Positions 1-5,119 of a stretch of 5,718 nt of DNA are shown piece after piece. The translations under genes and the position numbers were made by a program. The first letter of the stretch is position 1, and every line of letters begins with the position of its first letter. The DNA is from Actinomycetes bacterium (GTDB lineage: Bacteria > Actinomycetota > Acidimicrobiia > Acidimicrobiales > Bog-793): NCBI GenBank assembly GCA_021823365.1, contig JAKAOD010000230.1, positions 1-5,718 of the forward strand, read 5' to 3'. The notes below the pieces were generated by a model. The model saw nothing but the letters and a program-made list of their open reading frames with translations. It was not told where the DNA came from and ran no database searches.

Positions 1-756
1 GTTGGGGTAGAGCAGGGGCGAGAGGTTCCCCTTCTGCACCGCATAGGACCCGTACTGCACGTTCAGGGGGCGCTTGAAGGCTTCCTGCTTCAGCTCCCCG
101 GGGTTCGACTTGGAGAACTGCGCAAGGATGTAGTCCTCGACGACCGCGGCGTCGGCGCGGTGCGTCGCCACCTGGAGAAGCGCGGTCGTGTCGTCGGAGA
201 AGGTCTGCAGCTTCGCCTTCGGGAACGTGGTCTGCGCGAGCTGCGCGTCAGTCGAGCCCTGCAGCGCGGTGATGGTCCGGGCCGGGGAGTTCCACGCCGA
301 GATCGTCGCCGGGATCTTCGAGTTCGCGGGCACGGCGAGGATCAGCGCGTAGGGGACGTACGGCCTGCTGAACGAGACCGCCTTCGAGCGCGCCGGCGTG
401 GCGTCGAGGCCGACCGACACCATGTCGAACTTCTTCGCCTGCAGTCCGGGGATGAGGCCGTTGAAGTCGAGGTTCTGGATCTGCAGCTTCACACCCATCG
501 CCTTGGCGATCTTGTGCAGGAGCACGACGTCGTAGCCGGCGGGCTGGCCCGAGGCCGTGAGGTACATCTCGGGCTTGAACTGCAGGTCCATCCCGACCGT
601 CAGCGTGCCCGGATTGACGAGGTGGTACGGGTTCGCCGCGTGGCGGGTTGCGCCTGCGGCGGCCGCGCCCCCGAGCGTCAATCCGACGCCGCCGACACCG
701 AGCGCGGCGATGGCCGCGGCGGCGACGGAACGGCGAACGGTCATACGTACAGTCAT
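1..756 (-). CDS. ABC transporter substrate-binding protein, family 3 (polar amino acid type), C-terminus cut by window edge
   Basis: Extracytoplasmic receptor that should capture an amino-acid-like solute and hand it to the permease encoded just upstream. 252 codons are present and the frame stays open at position 1. Family members are about 250-290 aa, so only the last few dozen residues are probably missing. Residues 1-35 form a signal peptide: Arg residues (R4, R8, R9), then a long Ala/Gly/Val stretch, with likely cleavage in the A-rich stretch at 31-36. There is no lipobox Cys, so it looks like a free periplasmic or secreted protein. The mature domain shows the family-3 opening (TLTVGMDLQF, 51-60), the ligand carboxylate Arg in T120-P-A-R123 followed by VSFSRPY, and an Asp in HRADAAVVED (D202) where family members bind the ligand amino group. 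The first ATG was chosen because GGGAGGGG lies directly upstream (core spacing about 4 nt). ATG at 742-744 is an alternative. The exact ligand cannot be assigned. Confidence 0.93.
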   Translation of the reverse strand, partial: MTVRMTVRRSVAAAAIAALGVGGVGLTLGGAAAAGATRHAANPYHLVNPGTLTVGMDLQFKPEMYLTASGQPAGYDVVLLHKIAKAMGVKLQIQNLDFNGLIPGLQAKKFDMVSVGLDATPARSKAVSFSRPYVPYALILAVPANSKIPATISAWNSPARTITALQGSTDAQLAQTTFPKAKLQTFSDDTTALLQVATHRADAAVVEDYILAQFSKSNPGELKQEAFKRPLNVQYGSYAVQKGNLSPLLYPN

Positions 757-799
757 GTCCCCTCCCTTTGTTGGTGCTGCTGACAATCGATGGAGCGCC
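757..799 (-). promoter_or_regulatory. Intergenic gap with ribosome binding site of the binding-protein gene
   Basis: The 43 nt between the permease stop and the binding-protein ATG contain a purine-rich Shine-Dalgarno, GGGAGGGG at about 759-766, read on the minus strand. It is unusually strong for this operon. The permease and ATPase starts rely on coupling instead. This fits the common need for binding protein in excess over the membrane complex. I see no separate promoter in the gap. Confidence 0.6.
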
Positions 800-1579
800 T
801 CATGCGCCGTGGCCGGCGGTGACCGGCGCTGCGCCGGAGATGCCGGCCGTGCCGGCGGCGATCAGCTCGAGGCGGCGCCGGTGACGGCTCGTCAGAAGGT
901 CCGACATGCGTCCCGAGGAGGGCTTCGCGAGCACCCGCTCGATGAGGCGGAAGAGGAAGTCGAGGAGGAACGCCACGACGACGTAGAACGCGGCGGCGAC
1001 GGTGTAGAGCACGAAGGGCTGGAAGGCCGTCGACTCGATGTTCTGTGTCACCCGGATGAGCTCGAGCAGGCCGATGATGGAGAAGACCGAGGTGTCCTTC
1101 ACCATGCCGATGAACATGCTCCCGACGTTCGGGATGGCGATCTTGGTCGCCTGCGGCAGCGTCACGTGGAGGAAGACGCGGGCGCGGTGGAGCCCGAGCG
1201 CGAGCCCGGCCTCGCGTTGGCCCTTCGGGACCGCCTGCAGCGCGGCGCGGTAGATCTCGGCGATGAACGCGCCGTAGAGAAGGACGAGCGCGACGACGCC
1301 GGCGGCGAAGGGAGAGAGGTTGATGCCGAGGATCAACGACCACCCGAAGTAGACCCACAGCACGCTGACGAGCGCGGGGATGCCCCGGAAGACATTGACG
1401 TAGAGCGCCGCGATCCAGCTGACGGCTGGACGTGACGTCCGTCCGAGCGCCACGAGGAGCCCGACGACGACGGAGATCACGAGCGCGACCGCGGCCACTT
1501 CGATGGCGACGGCGAGACCGGACAGGAGCTGTCCGCGGTAGTCCCACGCGACGCTCCAGTTGAACGTGGTCGCAAGCAT
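800..1579 (-). CDS. Amino acid ABC transporter permease (HisM/GlnP type)
   Basis: Inner-membrane subunit forming the translocation path, 259 aa, within the usual 220-260 aa. Residues 18-46 form the first membrane helix. Further hydrophobic segments lie at about 55-80, 89-110, 148-172 and 188-212, giving the expected five helices. The amino-acid permease motif FRGIP (64-68) is present. So is the cytoplasmic EAA coupling loop, E123-A-G-L-A-L-G129 with P142 in LPQA, which docks on the ATPase. KDTSV (161-165) is also typical of this subfamily. ATG 1577-1579 was chosen because it overlaps the ATPase stop (TGATG, one shared base), a translational-coupling arrangement. Residues after about 219 form a roughly 40-residue Arg-, Ala- and Gly-rich tail beyond the last helix that is not part of the family core. 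Only one permease is present, so the transporter is expected to use a homodimer of it. Confidence 0.95.
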   Translation of the reverse strand: MLATTFNWSVAWDYRGQLLSGLAVAIEVAAVALVISVVVGLLVALGRTSRPAVSWIAALYVNVFRGIPALVSVLWVYFGWSLILGINLSPFAAGVVALVLLYGAFIAEIYRAALQAVPKGQREAGLALGLHRARVFLHVTLPQATKIAIPNVGSMFIGMVKDTSVFSIIGLLELIRVTQNIESTAFQPFVLYTVAAAFYVVVAFLLDFLFRLIERVLAKPSSGRMSDLLTSRHRRRLELIAAGTAGISGAAPVTAGHGA

Positions 1580-2433
1580 CACAGCACCGCTCCGATGAAC
1601 TGGCGAGTGCGGGGGTTTTCGCAGTTGTCGAAGAAGCCGCGCGCCCCGGACTCGACGATGACGCCGTGCTCCATGAACACGTTGAAGTCCCCGATCTCGC
1701 GTGCGAAGTTGAGCTCGTGGGTGACGATCACCATCGTCATGCCGGACTCGGCGAGCTTGCGCATGGCGGCGAGGACTTCGCCGACGAGCTCGGGATCGAG
1801 GGCGGATGTGGGCTCGTCGAAGAGCATCACCTGCGGGTCGAGGCTCACGGCGCGGGCGATTGCAACCCGCTGCTGCTGGCCGCCGGAGAGCTGGGAGGGG
1901 TAGTGCGCCGCCCAGCGCAAGAGCCCGACGCCCGCGAGCGCTGCCGCGGCGCGCTCCTCGGCCTCGGCGCGCTTCATGCCGCGGGTGCGGCGGAGAGCGA
2001 GAACGATGTTGTCGAGCGCCGACAGGTGCGGGAAGAGGTTGAACTGCTGGAAGACCATGCCGACCCGCCGCCGGAGCTCGAGGGGGGTGCCGCGCACGCA
2101 TCCCGGCTCGCCGCCACGCCCGTATTCCACGCCGAGCACCCTCAACGAGCCGCGGTCGGGCTCCTCGAGCAGGTTCAGCGTCCGCAGCAGCGTCGACTTG
2201 CCCGAGCCGGATGGCCCGAAGATGACGACGTGCTCGCCTGCCTGCACGCAGAAGTCGACGTCGCGCAGGACTTCGAGGTTGCCGAAGCGCTTGCACAGCC
2301 CGGTCACCTCGATGACGGCGCCCGTAGGTGCGCCGCGGGCGCCGCTCGCGCCGGAGGGCATGGCCGCAGCGGCCGCCCGGCCGGCTCTCGCGAGCTCCAC
2401 GTGTGCCGGCACGTCTCCCGCCCGCGTGATCAT
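1579..2433 (-). CDS. Amino acid ABC transporter ATP-binding protein (HisP/GlnQ type); start uncertain
   Basis: Cytoplasmic ATPase that powers the importer. Numbering from the inner ATG at 2361, all family motifs are in order: F26 in KRFGNLEVL (A-loop position), Walker A GPSGSGKST (49-57), Q-loop VFQQFNLFPH (103-112), signature LSGGQQQR (158-165), Walker B VMLFDEP (178-184, with D182 and E183), D-loop SALD (186-189), and H-switch His215 in VTHE. LTLNLLE-like and FNLFPHL sequences are typical of the polar amino acid group. The end is firm: TGA overlaps the permease ATG. The start is not. ATG 2433 gives 284 aa and overlaps the stop of a possible leader ORF (ATGA). ATG 2361 gives 260 aa, closer to the family length. 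Neither has a convincing Shine-Dalgarno. GTG 2412 is a third choice. The conserved domain begins only about 15 residues after the 2361 start, so residues before it are an Ala/Gly/Arg-rich extension. Confidence 0.93.
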   Translation of the reverse strand: MITRAGDVPAHVELARAGRAAAAAMPSGASGARGAPTGAVIEVTGLCKRFGNLEVLRDVDFCVQAGEHVVIFGPSGSGKSTLLRTLNLLEEPDRGSLRVLGVEYGRGGEPGCVRGTPLELRRRVGMVFQQFNLFPHLSALDNIVLALRRTRGMKRAEAEERAAAALAGVGLLRWAAHYPSQLSGGQQQRVAIARAVSLDPQVMLFDEPTSALDPELVGEVLAAMRKLAESGMTMVIVTHELNFAREIGDFNVFMEHGVIVESGARGFFDNCENPRTRQFIGAVL

Positions 2434-2609
2434 CGAGCGGCGAGGCGCGCCGCGCGTGCACGCGGCGCGCCCGATCCGCCAGCGTGGTGGCATGGCGCGG
2501 GGGAGTCGCACCGGACGACGTCGGCGCCGCAGCGGGCGCGCACGCCGCTCTGGCGTGGCGTGGCGCGAGCGGAGGTCGTCTCGACGAGCCACGGGTAGAG
2601 ATCCGTCAA
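2430..2609 (-). CDS. Possible 59-codon leader ORF coupled to the ATPase gene
   Basis: A TTG at 2607-2609 is preceded at good spacing (about 7 nt) by a very strong Shine-Dalgarno, GGGAGGGGGG (2613-2622, minus strand). This is the strongest ribosome binding site in the otherwise non-coding leader. The frame stays open for 59 codons and stops at 2430-2432, sharing bases with ATG 2433 (ATGA). About 83% of codons end in G or C, which is not distinctive in such GC-rich DNA. The product starts LTDLYPWLVETT and becomes Arg/Ala-rich. I recognise no domain. It may be a short leader peptide whose translation feeds the ATPase start, or the Shine-Dalgarno may be a chance purine run. Confidence 0.22.
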   Translation of the reverse strand: MTDLYPWLVETTSARATPRQSGVRARCGADVVRCDSPAPCHHAGGSGAPRARAARLAAR

Positions 2610-2662
2610 CTGCCCCCCTCCCAGGCACTGCAAGGTGCGCTGGCTGCGGTTCCTCCAGGTGC

Positions 2663-2696
2663 GCAATGCGAACCACCGTTCGGTTCGCGATATTGC
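2663..2696. promoter_or_regulatory. Candidate operator: nested palindromes at importer promoter
   Basis: Perfect dyad GCGAACC (2668-2674), 7 bp, GGTTCGC (2682-2688). Inside it is a second dyad, CGAAC (2669-2673), 4 bp, GTTCG (2678-2682). Outside it GCAAT (2663-2667) pairs with ATTGC (2692-2696), with three extra bases (GAT) on one side. The cluster begins directly after the predicted -10 and would cover the transcription start, a repressor-like position. GTTCG/CGAAC dyads of this kind are reminiscent of IclR-type operators, but the regulator is not identified and no regulator gene is in the window. Confidence 0.5.
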
Positions 2697-2718
2697 ACTC
2701 GGGCGTCCTCCGTGTCAA
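2690..2718 (-). promoter_or_regulatory. Sigma70-type promoter for the importer operon
   Basis: On the minus strand a perfect -35 TTGACA (2718-2713) is followed after exactly 17 nt by CAATAT (2695-2690). This matches the -10 consensus at three of six positions, including the important second A and last T. The predicted start is near 2683, leaving a 250-320 nt leader before the ATPase, depending on which start is used. The position downstream of the previous gene and its hairpin supports an independent transcription unit. Confidence 0.55.
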
Positions 2719-2734
2719 CTCTTTGCCGGGCCGC

Positions 2735-2756
2735 CGACCCGTCCCCGCCCGGGTCG
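2735..2756 (-). terminator. Hairpin-like dyad after the dehydrogenase gene
   Basis: CGACCCG (2735-2741) and CGGGTCG (2750-2756) form a perfect 7-bp stem with an 8-nt loop, starting 12 nt after the dehydrogenase TAG. No U-tract follows on the minus strand, so a classic intrinsic terminator is not shown. GC-rich bacteria often use stems without U-runs, and the location just before the next promoter is suitable. Confidence 0.35.
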
Positions 2757-2767
2757 TTGTGTGGCCG

Positions 2768-3784
2768 CTACCCGTCGCCGTGGGGCCGCTCGCCGGGGGG
2801 CACGTCGCCGCGAGGCGTGACGAACGCAGGGTGACGCCGCCGGAACGCCTCCAGGGCCATCAGGCAGCGGTCCCGCCACTCGACGCTCTGCTCCCAGAGA
2901 GGGCGCGGAAAGCGGTGCGCGACCGCGGCGGCGACGCGTGCGACGAGATCGGGTGTCCACGGGTCGTCCTCGCCGCGCTCCGCGCCCATGCGTGCGTAGG
3001 CCGGCCCGAGCCGGCGGGCGTGCGCCTCGATCCCGCCGCGGGTGTTCAGCTCGGCCGTCTCGAAAGGGCCGATGATCGACCAGCGGCGGCCGAGCGCCTC
3101 GCGCATCACCCGGTCGATGTCCTGCGGCTCGACGACGCCGTCGCGCACGAGGCAGTACGCCTCGCGCAGCACCGCACCCTGGAGCCGGTTGAAGACGAAA
3201 CCCTCCACCTCGCGATGGAGGACGACGGGGGACATCCCGACCGCGCTCAGCAGCGCGTCGGCTGTCTCGAGCGCGCTCGGGCGCGTGAAGGGTGCGGGCA
3301 CGATCTCGACGATCGGGAGGAGATAGGGCGGGTTCCCGGGGTGCGCGACGAGGCAGCGCCCGGCGCCGGCGAGGCCCTCCACGACCTGGGAGATCGGCAA
3401 GGCCGACGAGGATGAGGCGAGCACGACGGCGTCGGGGGCAAGGGCGTCCATCTCGGCGAAGAGCTGACGCTTCAGCGCGAGCTCCTCGGGGGCGCACTCC
3501 TGCACGTACACGACACTCCCCACCGCGTCGGCGAGCTCGTCGGTGACCTGCACCCGCGCGGCGATGAGGTCGGCGGCCTCATCGAGCAGCCCCGCGACGT
3601 CGAGGTCACGCAGGCGACGCAAGAGCTCTCCCGGCGCGTCTGCCCGGCGTCCTGGATCGGGGTCGTAGAGCGTGACGTCGCGTCGGGCGCGGGCGAAGAC
3701 GAGTGACCAGGCGACGCCGATGCTTCCCGCACCGACGACGCCGATCCCCGACGGCGGGTCCTGCGGCCTGTCGCTCTGCGCCAC
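2768..3784 (-). CDS. 3-hydroxyacyl-CoA dehydrogenase superfamily, lambda-crystallin / L-gulonate 3-dehydrogenase-like
   Basis: Soluble NAD-dependent dehydrogenase of 338 aa, expected to oxidise a 3-hydroxy group on an acid or acyl-CoA-like substrate. The N-terminal Rossmann fold shows IGVVGAGSIG (14-23) and D41 at the end of the second strand, the NAD signature. The SSSSALPISQ segment (124-133), H148 in AHPGNPPY, E160 in PIVEIVP and N199 in FVFNRLQ match the superfamily's catalytic positions. The C-terminal stretch LVRDGVVEPQDIDRVMREAL followed by IIGPFETAELN closely resembles animal lambda-crystallin CRYL1 (L-gulonate 3-dehydrogenase). Bacterial relatives also include L-carnitine dehydrogenase, so the substrate is open. 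The family HPVNPP is HPGNPP here. GTG 3784 was chosen because AGGAG lies 9 nt upstream. An ATG at 3807 is in another frame. The last ~16 residues form a Pro/Gly-rich tail. It has its own promoter and sits between the importer and an Fe-S protein, pointing to catabolism of the imported solute. Confidence 0.9.
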   Translation of the reverse strand: MAQSDRPQDPPSGIGVVGAGSIGVAWSLVFARARRDVTLYDPDPGRRADAPGELLRRLRDLDVAGLLDEAADLIAARVQVTDELADAVGSVVYVQECAPEELALKRQLFAEMDALAPDAVVLASSSSALPISQVVEGLAGAGRCLVAHPGNPPYLLPIVEIVPAPFTRPSALETADALLSAVGMSPVVLHREVEGFVFNRLQGAVLREAYCLVRDGVVEPQDIDRVMREALGRRWSIIGPFETAELNTRGGIEAHARRLGPAYARMGAERGEDDPWTPDLVARVAAAVAHRFPRPLWEQSVEWRDRCLMALEAFRRRHPAFVTPRGDVPPGERPHGDG

Positions 3785-3810
3785 GGATTTCGTCTCCTGT
3801 GGGGCATCGG

Positions 3811-3866
3811 CTAGCGTGCTGTTCGCTAGTCGGACATAGTGGACGGGGAGCGAACATAGCGTGAAC
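3811..3866. promoter_or_regulatory. Candidate operator cluster at dehydrogenase promoter
   Basis: Three overlapping symmetries are visible. CTAGCG (3811-3816) and CGCTAG (3824-3829) form a perfect 6-bp dyad. GTTCGCT (3821-3827) pairs with AGCGAAC (3849-3855) across 21 bp. CGGACATAGTG (3831-3841) and CGAACATAGCG (3851-3861) are direct repeats offset by exactly 20 bp, about two helical turns. Minus-strand GTTC elements at 3866 and 3855 are 11 bp apart. The cluster overlaps the -10 and covers the predicted start. The GTTCGC half-site is the same as at the importer promoter. Confidence 0.5.
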
Positions 3867-3881
3867 GCCGCAGGTTGTCGA
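3853..3881 (-). promoter_or_regulatory. Sigma70-type promoter for the dehydrogenase
   Basis: Minus-strand TCGACA (3881-3876, five of six to TTGACA), 17-nt spacer, then TATGTT (3858-3853, four of six to TATAAT). The predicted start near 3846 leaves about 60 nt before the GTG. The two boxes score well and have ideal spacing, but GC-rich genomes can use other sigma factors. Confidence 0.5.
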
Positions 3882-3890
3882 TCTGCCGCT

Positions 3891-3914
3891 GTGCGAGGGC
3901 GCGCCGCGTCGCAC
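3891..3914 (-). terminator. Dyad downstream of the Fe-S protein gene
   Basis: GTGCGA (3891-3896) and TCGCAC (3909-3914) form a 6-bp stem around a 12-nt GC-rich loop that itself contains the palindrome GGCGCGCC. It begins about 25 nt after the Fe-S gene stop and ends before the next -35. No U-tract follows, so terminator function is only a positional guess. Confidence 0.22.
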
Positions 3915-3938
3915 TCGGGGCGCGAAGCGCTGCTGTTC

Positions 3939-4256
3939 TCACACCGGGAAGGGGCCCCGCTGGCGCTCGACGCGCATTCCGCTCGCGACCGGTGTCATGC
4001 AGGCCCGGGTGTTGGGGACGCCGTCCACGACGACGAGGCAGTCGAAGCACACGCCCATGCCGCAGTAGTAGCCACGCGTGGCCCCGTGCGCGGTCGTGCG
4101 GGTCGCCGGGCCCGCTTCGGCGATGAGGGCGGCGGCGACCGTCTCGCCCGCGTACGCACGCACGCGCTGGCCGTCGACCTCGATCTCGACGGCCTCGCCG
4201 CGTTGCACGCCGTCGCGGGGACCGAGCGGCATCCGGCCGCGGGGGAACGTCTTCAT
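3939..4256 (-). CDS. Small [2Fe-2S] ferredoxin-like subunit of a flavin-dependent amine/amino acid dehydrogenase type (HcnA / opine oxidase small subunit-like)
   Basis: 105-aa cytoplasmic or membrane-associated electron carrier. The cluster ligands are C65, C70, C73 and C86 (spacing C-x4-C-x2-C-x12-C), in the context GYYCGMGVCFDC then NTRACMTPV. This pattern is typical of the N-terminal [2Fe-2S] domain of sarcosine oxidase alpha and of its stand-alone relatives in hydrogen cyanide synthase, opine oxidase, and proline or hydroxyproline dehydrogenase complexes. The beta-grasp start (VEIEVDGQRVRAYAGETVAAAL, about 23-44) is complete and the length is normal. In those complexes it works with two flavoproteins. 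Neither is encoded here, so the partners must lie outside the window or elsewhere in the genome. The ATG at 4256 has no clear Shine-Dalgarno; M9 is an alternative. It diverges from the SDR gene with only 35 bp between starts. The amine or amino-acid substrate cannot be assigned. Confidence 0.9.
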   Translation of the reverse strand: MKTFPRGRMPLGPRDGVQRGEAVEIEVDGQRVRAYAGETVAAALIAEAGPATRTTAHGATRGYYCGMGVCFDCLVVVDGVPNTRACMTPVASGMRVERQRGPFPV

Positions 4257-4310
4257 GGCGGGATCGTAACCGCCCGAGGATTTCGTAGGCGATGAGCGCC
4301 GGCGTGTCGT
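4257..4310 (-). promoter_or_regulatory. Weak promoter candidate for the Fe-S gene in the divergent gap
   Basis: On the minus strand ACGACA (4310-4305) and TACGAA (4287-4282) are separated by 17 nt, each about four of six to consensus. The -35 box would lie inside the divergent SDR coding region. The start would fall about 20 nt before the Fe-S ATG. Both boxes are weak. The 35-bp gap leaves no space for two separate canonical promoters, so the two genes must share or overlap control elements. Confidence 0.22.
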
Positions 4311-5068
4311 CCCGGGCCGGGTTGCTCGCCGGCCGCGTCGCCGTCGTCACCGGAGGGGCGTCGGGCCTCGGCGCGGCGATCGTGCGCTGCTTTGCTCGAG
4401 AGGGGGCGGTGGGCACCGTTCTCGACGTCGCGCCGGTTGCGGACGAGGCGCTCCCGAGCGCGTGGCGTGCGCTCGCCGTCGAGGTTCGCGATCCCGAGAG
4501 CGTCGCCGGCGCGTTCGCCGAGGTGGTGGGGACCGTCGGCCGACCCGATGTCGTCGTCGCCAACGCCGGCATCGTGCCGCCGTGGAGCGACAGCGCCCAC
4601 GTCGACGTCGACGAGTGGGAGCGGGTGTTCGCCGTCAACGTGCGCGGGGTGATGCTCACGATTCGTGAAGCTCTCCGGGTGATCGGCGAGCACGGCGCCA
4701 GCATCGTCGCGATGTGCTCGCTCAACGGCTGGAAGGGCGACCCGCACATCCCGGCCTACGTCGCGAGCAAGCATGCGGTGCTCGGCCTCGTCCGTTCGGT
4801 CGCGCTCGACGTCGGGCGCACCAACGTGCGCGTCAACGCCGTCGCGCCGGGCCCGGTCGCGACCGCAGCGCTTGTGGCGCGCGTCGCCGACCGTGCTGCG
4901 CGCACCGGCCTCGACGTCCCTGCGGCGCTCGCGCAAGCCGCGGAGCAGACGGCACTCGGCCGGATCGCGACCGCCGAGGAGGTGGCACACGCCGTGCTCT
5001 TCCTCGCCAGTGACCTCTCCTCGGGGATCACCGGCCACCTCCTGCCGGTGGACGGGGGAATGGGCTGA
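4292..5068 (+). CDS. Short-chain dehydrogenase/reductase (classical SDR, NAD-type)
   Basis: Complete 258-aa oxidoreductase, normal for classical SDRs, which act as soluble tetramers. Motifs in order: T20-GGASGLG-27 dinucleotide site, D45 at the end of the second strand (favours NAD over NADP), N91-AG, and the catalytic tetrad N116, S143 (in MCSLNGW), Y156 and K160 (YVASK). P186-G187 follows, then the C-terminal LFLASDLSSGITGHLLPVDGG. These features point to oxidation of a secondary alcohol or reduction of a ketone; the substrate is not visible. ATG 4292 has GAGGA 11 nt upstream, a somewhat long spacing. The GTG five codons in is an alternative. It is the first gene of a plus-strand pair, 51 bp before a second SDR, and diverges from the Fe-S gene. 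This suggests a shared role in processing the same compound. Confidence 0.94.
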   Translation: MSAGVSSRAGLLAGRVAVVTGGASGLGAAIVRCFAREGAVGTVLDVAPVADEALPSAWRALAVEVRDPESVAGAFAEVVGTVGRPDVVVANAGIVPPWSDSAHVDVDEWERVFAVNVRGVMLTIREALRVIGEHGASIVAMCSLNGWKGDPHIPAYVASKHAVLGLVRSVALDVGRTNVRVNAVAPGPVATAALVARVADRAARTGLDVPAALAQAAEQTALGRIATAEEVAHAVLFLASDLSSGITGHLLPVDGGMG

Positions 5069-5100
5069 CGCCGTGGTGAACCGATTCCGCAGTGCGAGCA

Positions 5101-5112
5101 GTCCGAAAGGAC
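5101..5112 (+). promoter_or_regulatory. Ribosome binding site of second SDR inside a small hairpin
   Basis: AAAGGA (5106-5111) lies 8 nt before the ATG and decides the start. It is part of GTCC-GAAA-GGAC, a 4-bp stem capped by a GNRA-type tetraloop, so the GGA is paired in the hairpin. The stem is short and may only tune translation, if it matters at all. Confidence 0.45.
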
Positions 5113-5119
5113 GACGGCG

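Larger units (their letters stand above)
2434..2767. other. Regulatory gap between dehydrogenase and importer genes
   Basis: 334 bp with no secure protein gene. Reading in the direction of transcription (minus strand) there is: the dehydrogenase stop, a 7-bp dyad (2735-2756), a -35/-10 pair (2690-2718), a palindromic cluster (2663-2696), then a long GC-rich leader with the possible small ORF. The stretch around 2663-2720 is visibly more AT-rich than its surroundings, as expected for a promoter. Translation of the frame continuous with the ATPase gives only Arg/Pro-rich sequence, so a long N-terminal extension is unlikely. Confidence 0.6.
3785..3938. other. Regulatory gap upstream of the dehydrogenase
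   Basis: 154 bp between the Fe-S protein stop and the dehydrogenase GTG. In the minus-strand direction it holds a GTGCGA/TCGCAC dyad, a -35/-10 pair, repeated GTTCGC-type elements and the Shine-Dalgarno AGGAG. No gene is supported. Confidence 0.6.

Noticed and set aside
160..1435. Long plus-strand open frames opposite the binding protein and permease genes
   Set aside because: Their translations are Arg/Gly/Asp-rich with no recognisable motifs, while the minus strand encodes clear transporter subunits. They are GC-rich antisense shadows.
2581..2609. TTGACG on the minus strand as another -35
   Set aside because: No -10-like hexamer is found at 16-18 nt. The site instead coincides with the TTG of the leader ORF.
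2434..2718. Extension of the ATPase reading frame up to a TTG at 2718
   Set aside because: The added residues are Arg/Pro-rich, no family member has such an extension, and the TTG is part of the predicted -35 box.
1666..3415. Plus-strand frames of 310 and 479 codons across the ATPase, the gap and the dehydrogenase
   Set aside because: They run antisense to two well-supported genes, and the product is low-complexity and lacks domains.
4203..4291. Plus-strand promoter for the SDR pair starting from TTGCAC at 4203
   Set aside because: No -10-like sequence is found at a suitable distance, so no promoter is called for this unit.
3826..5038. Minus-strand frames of 307 and 261 codons through the Fe-S gene and first SDR
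   Set aside because: They are shadows of genes with complete motif sets. The translations are Thr/Arg- or Asp/Arg-rich without domains.
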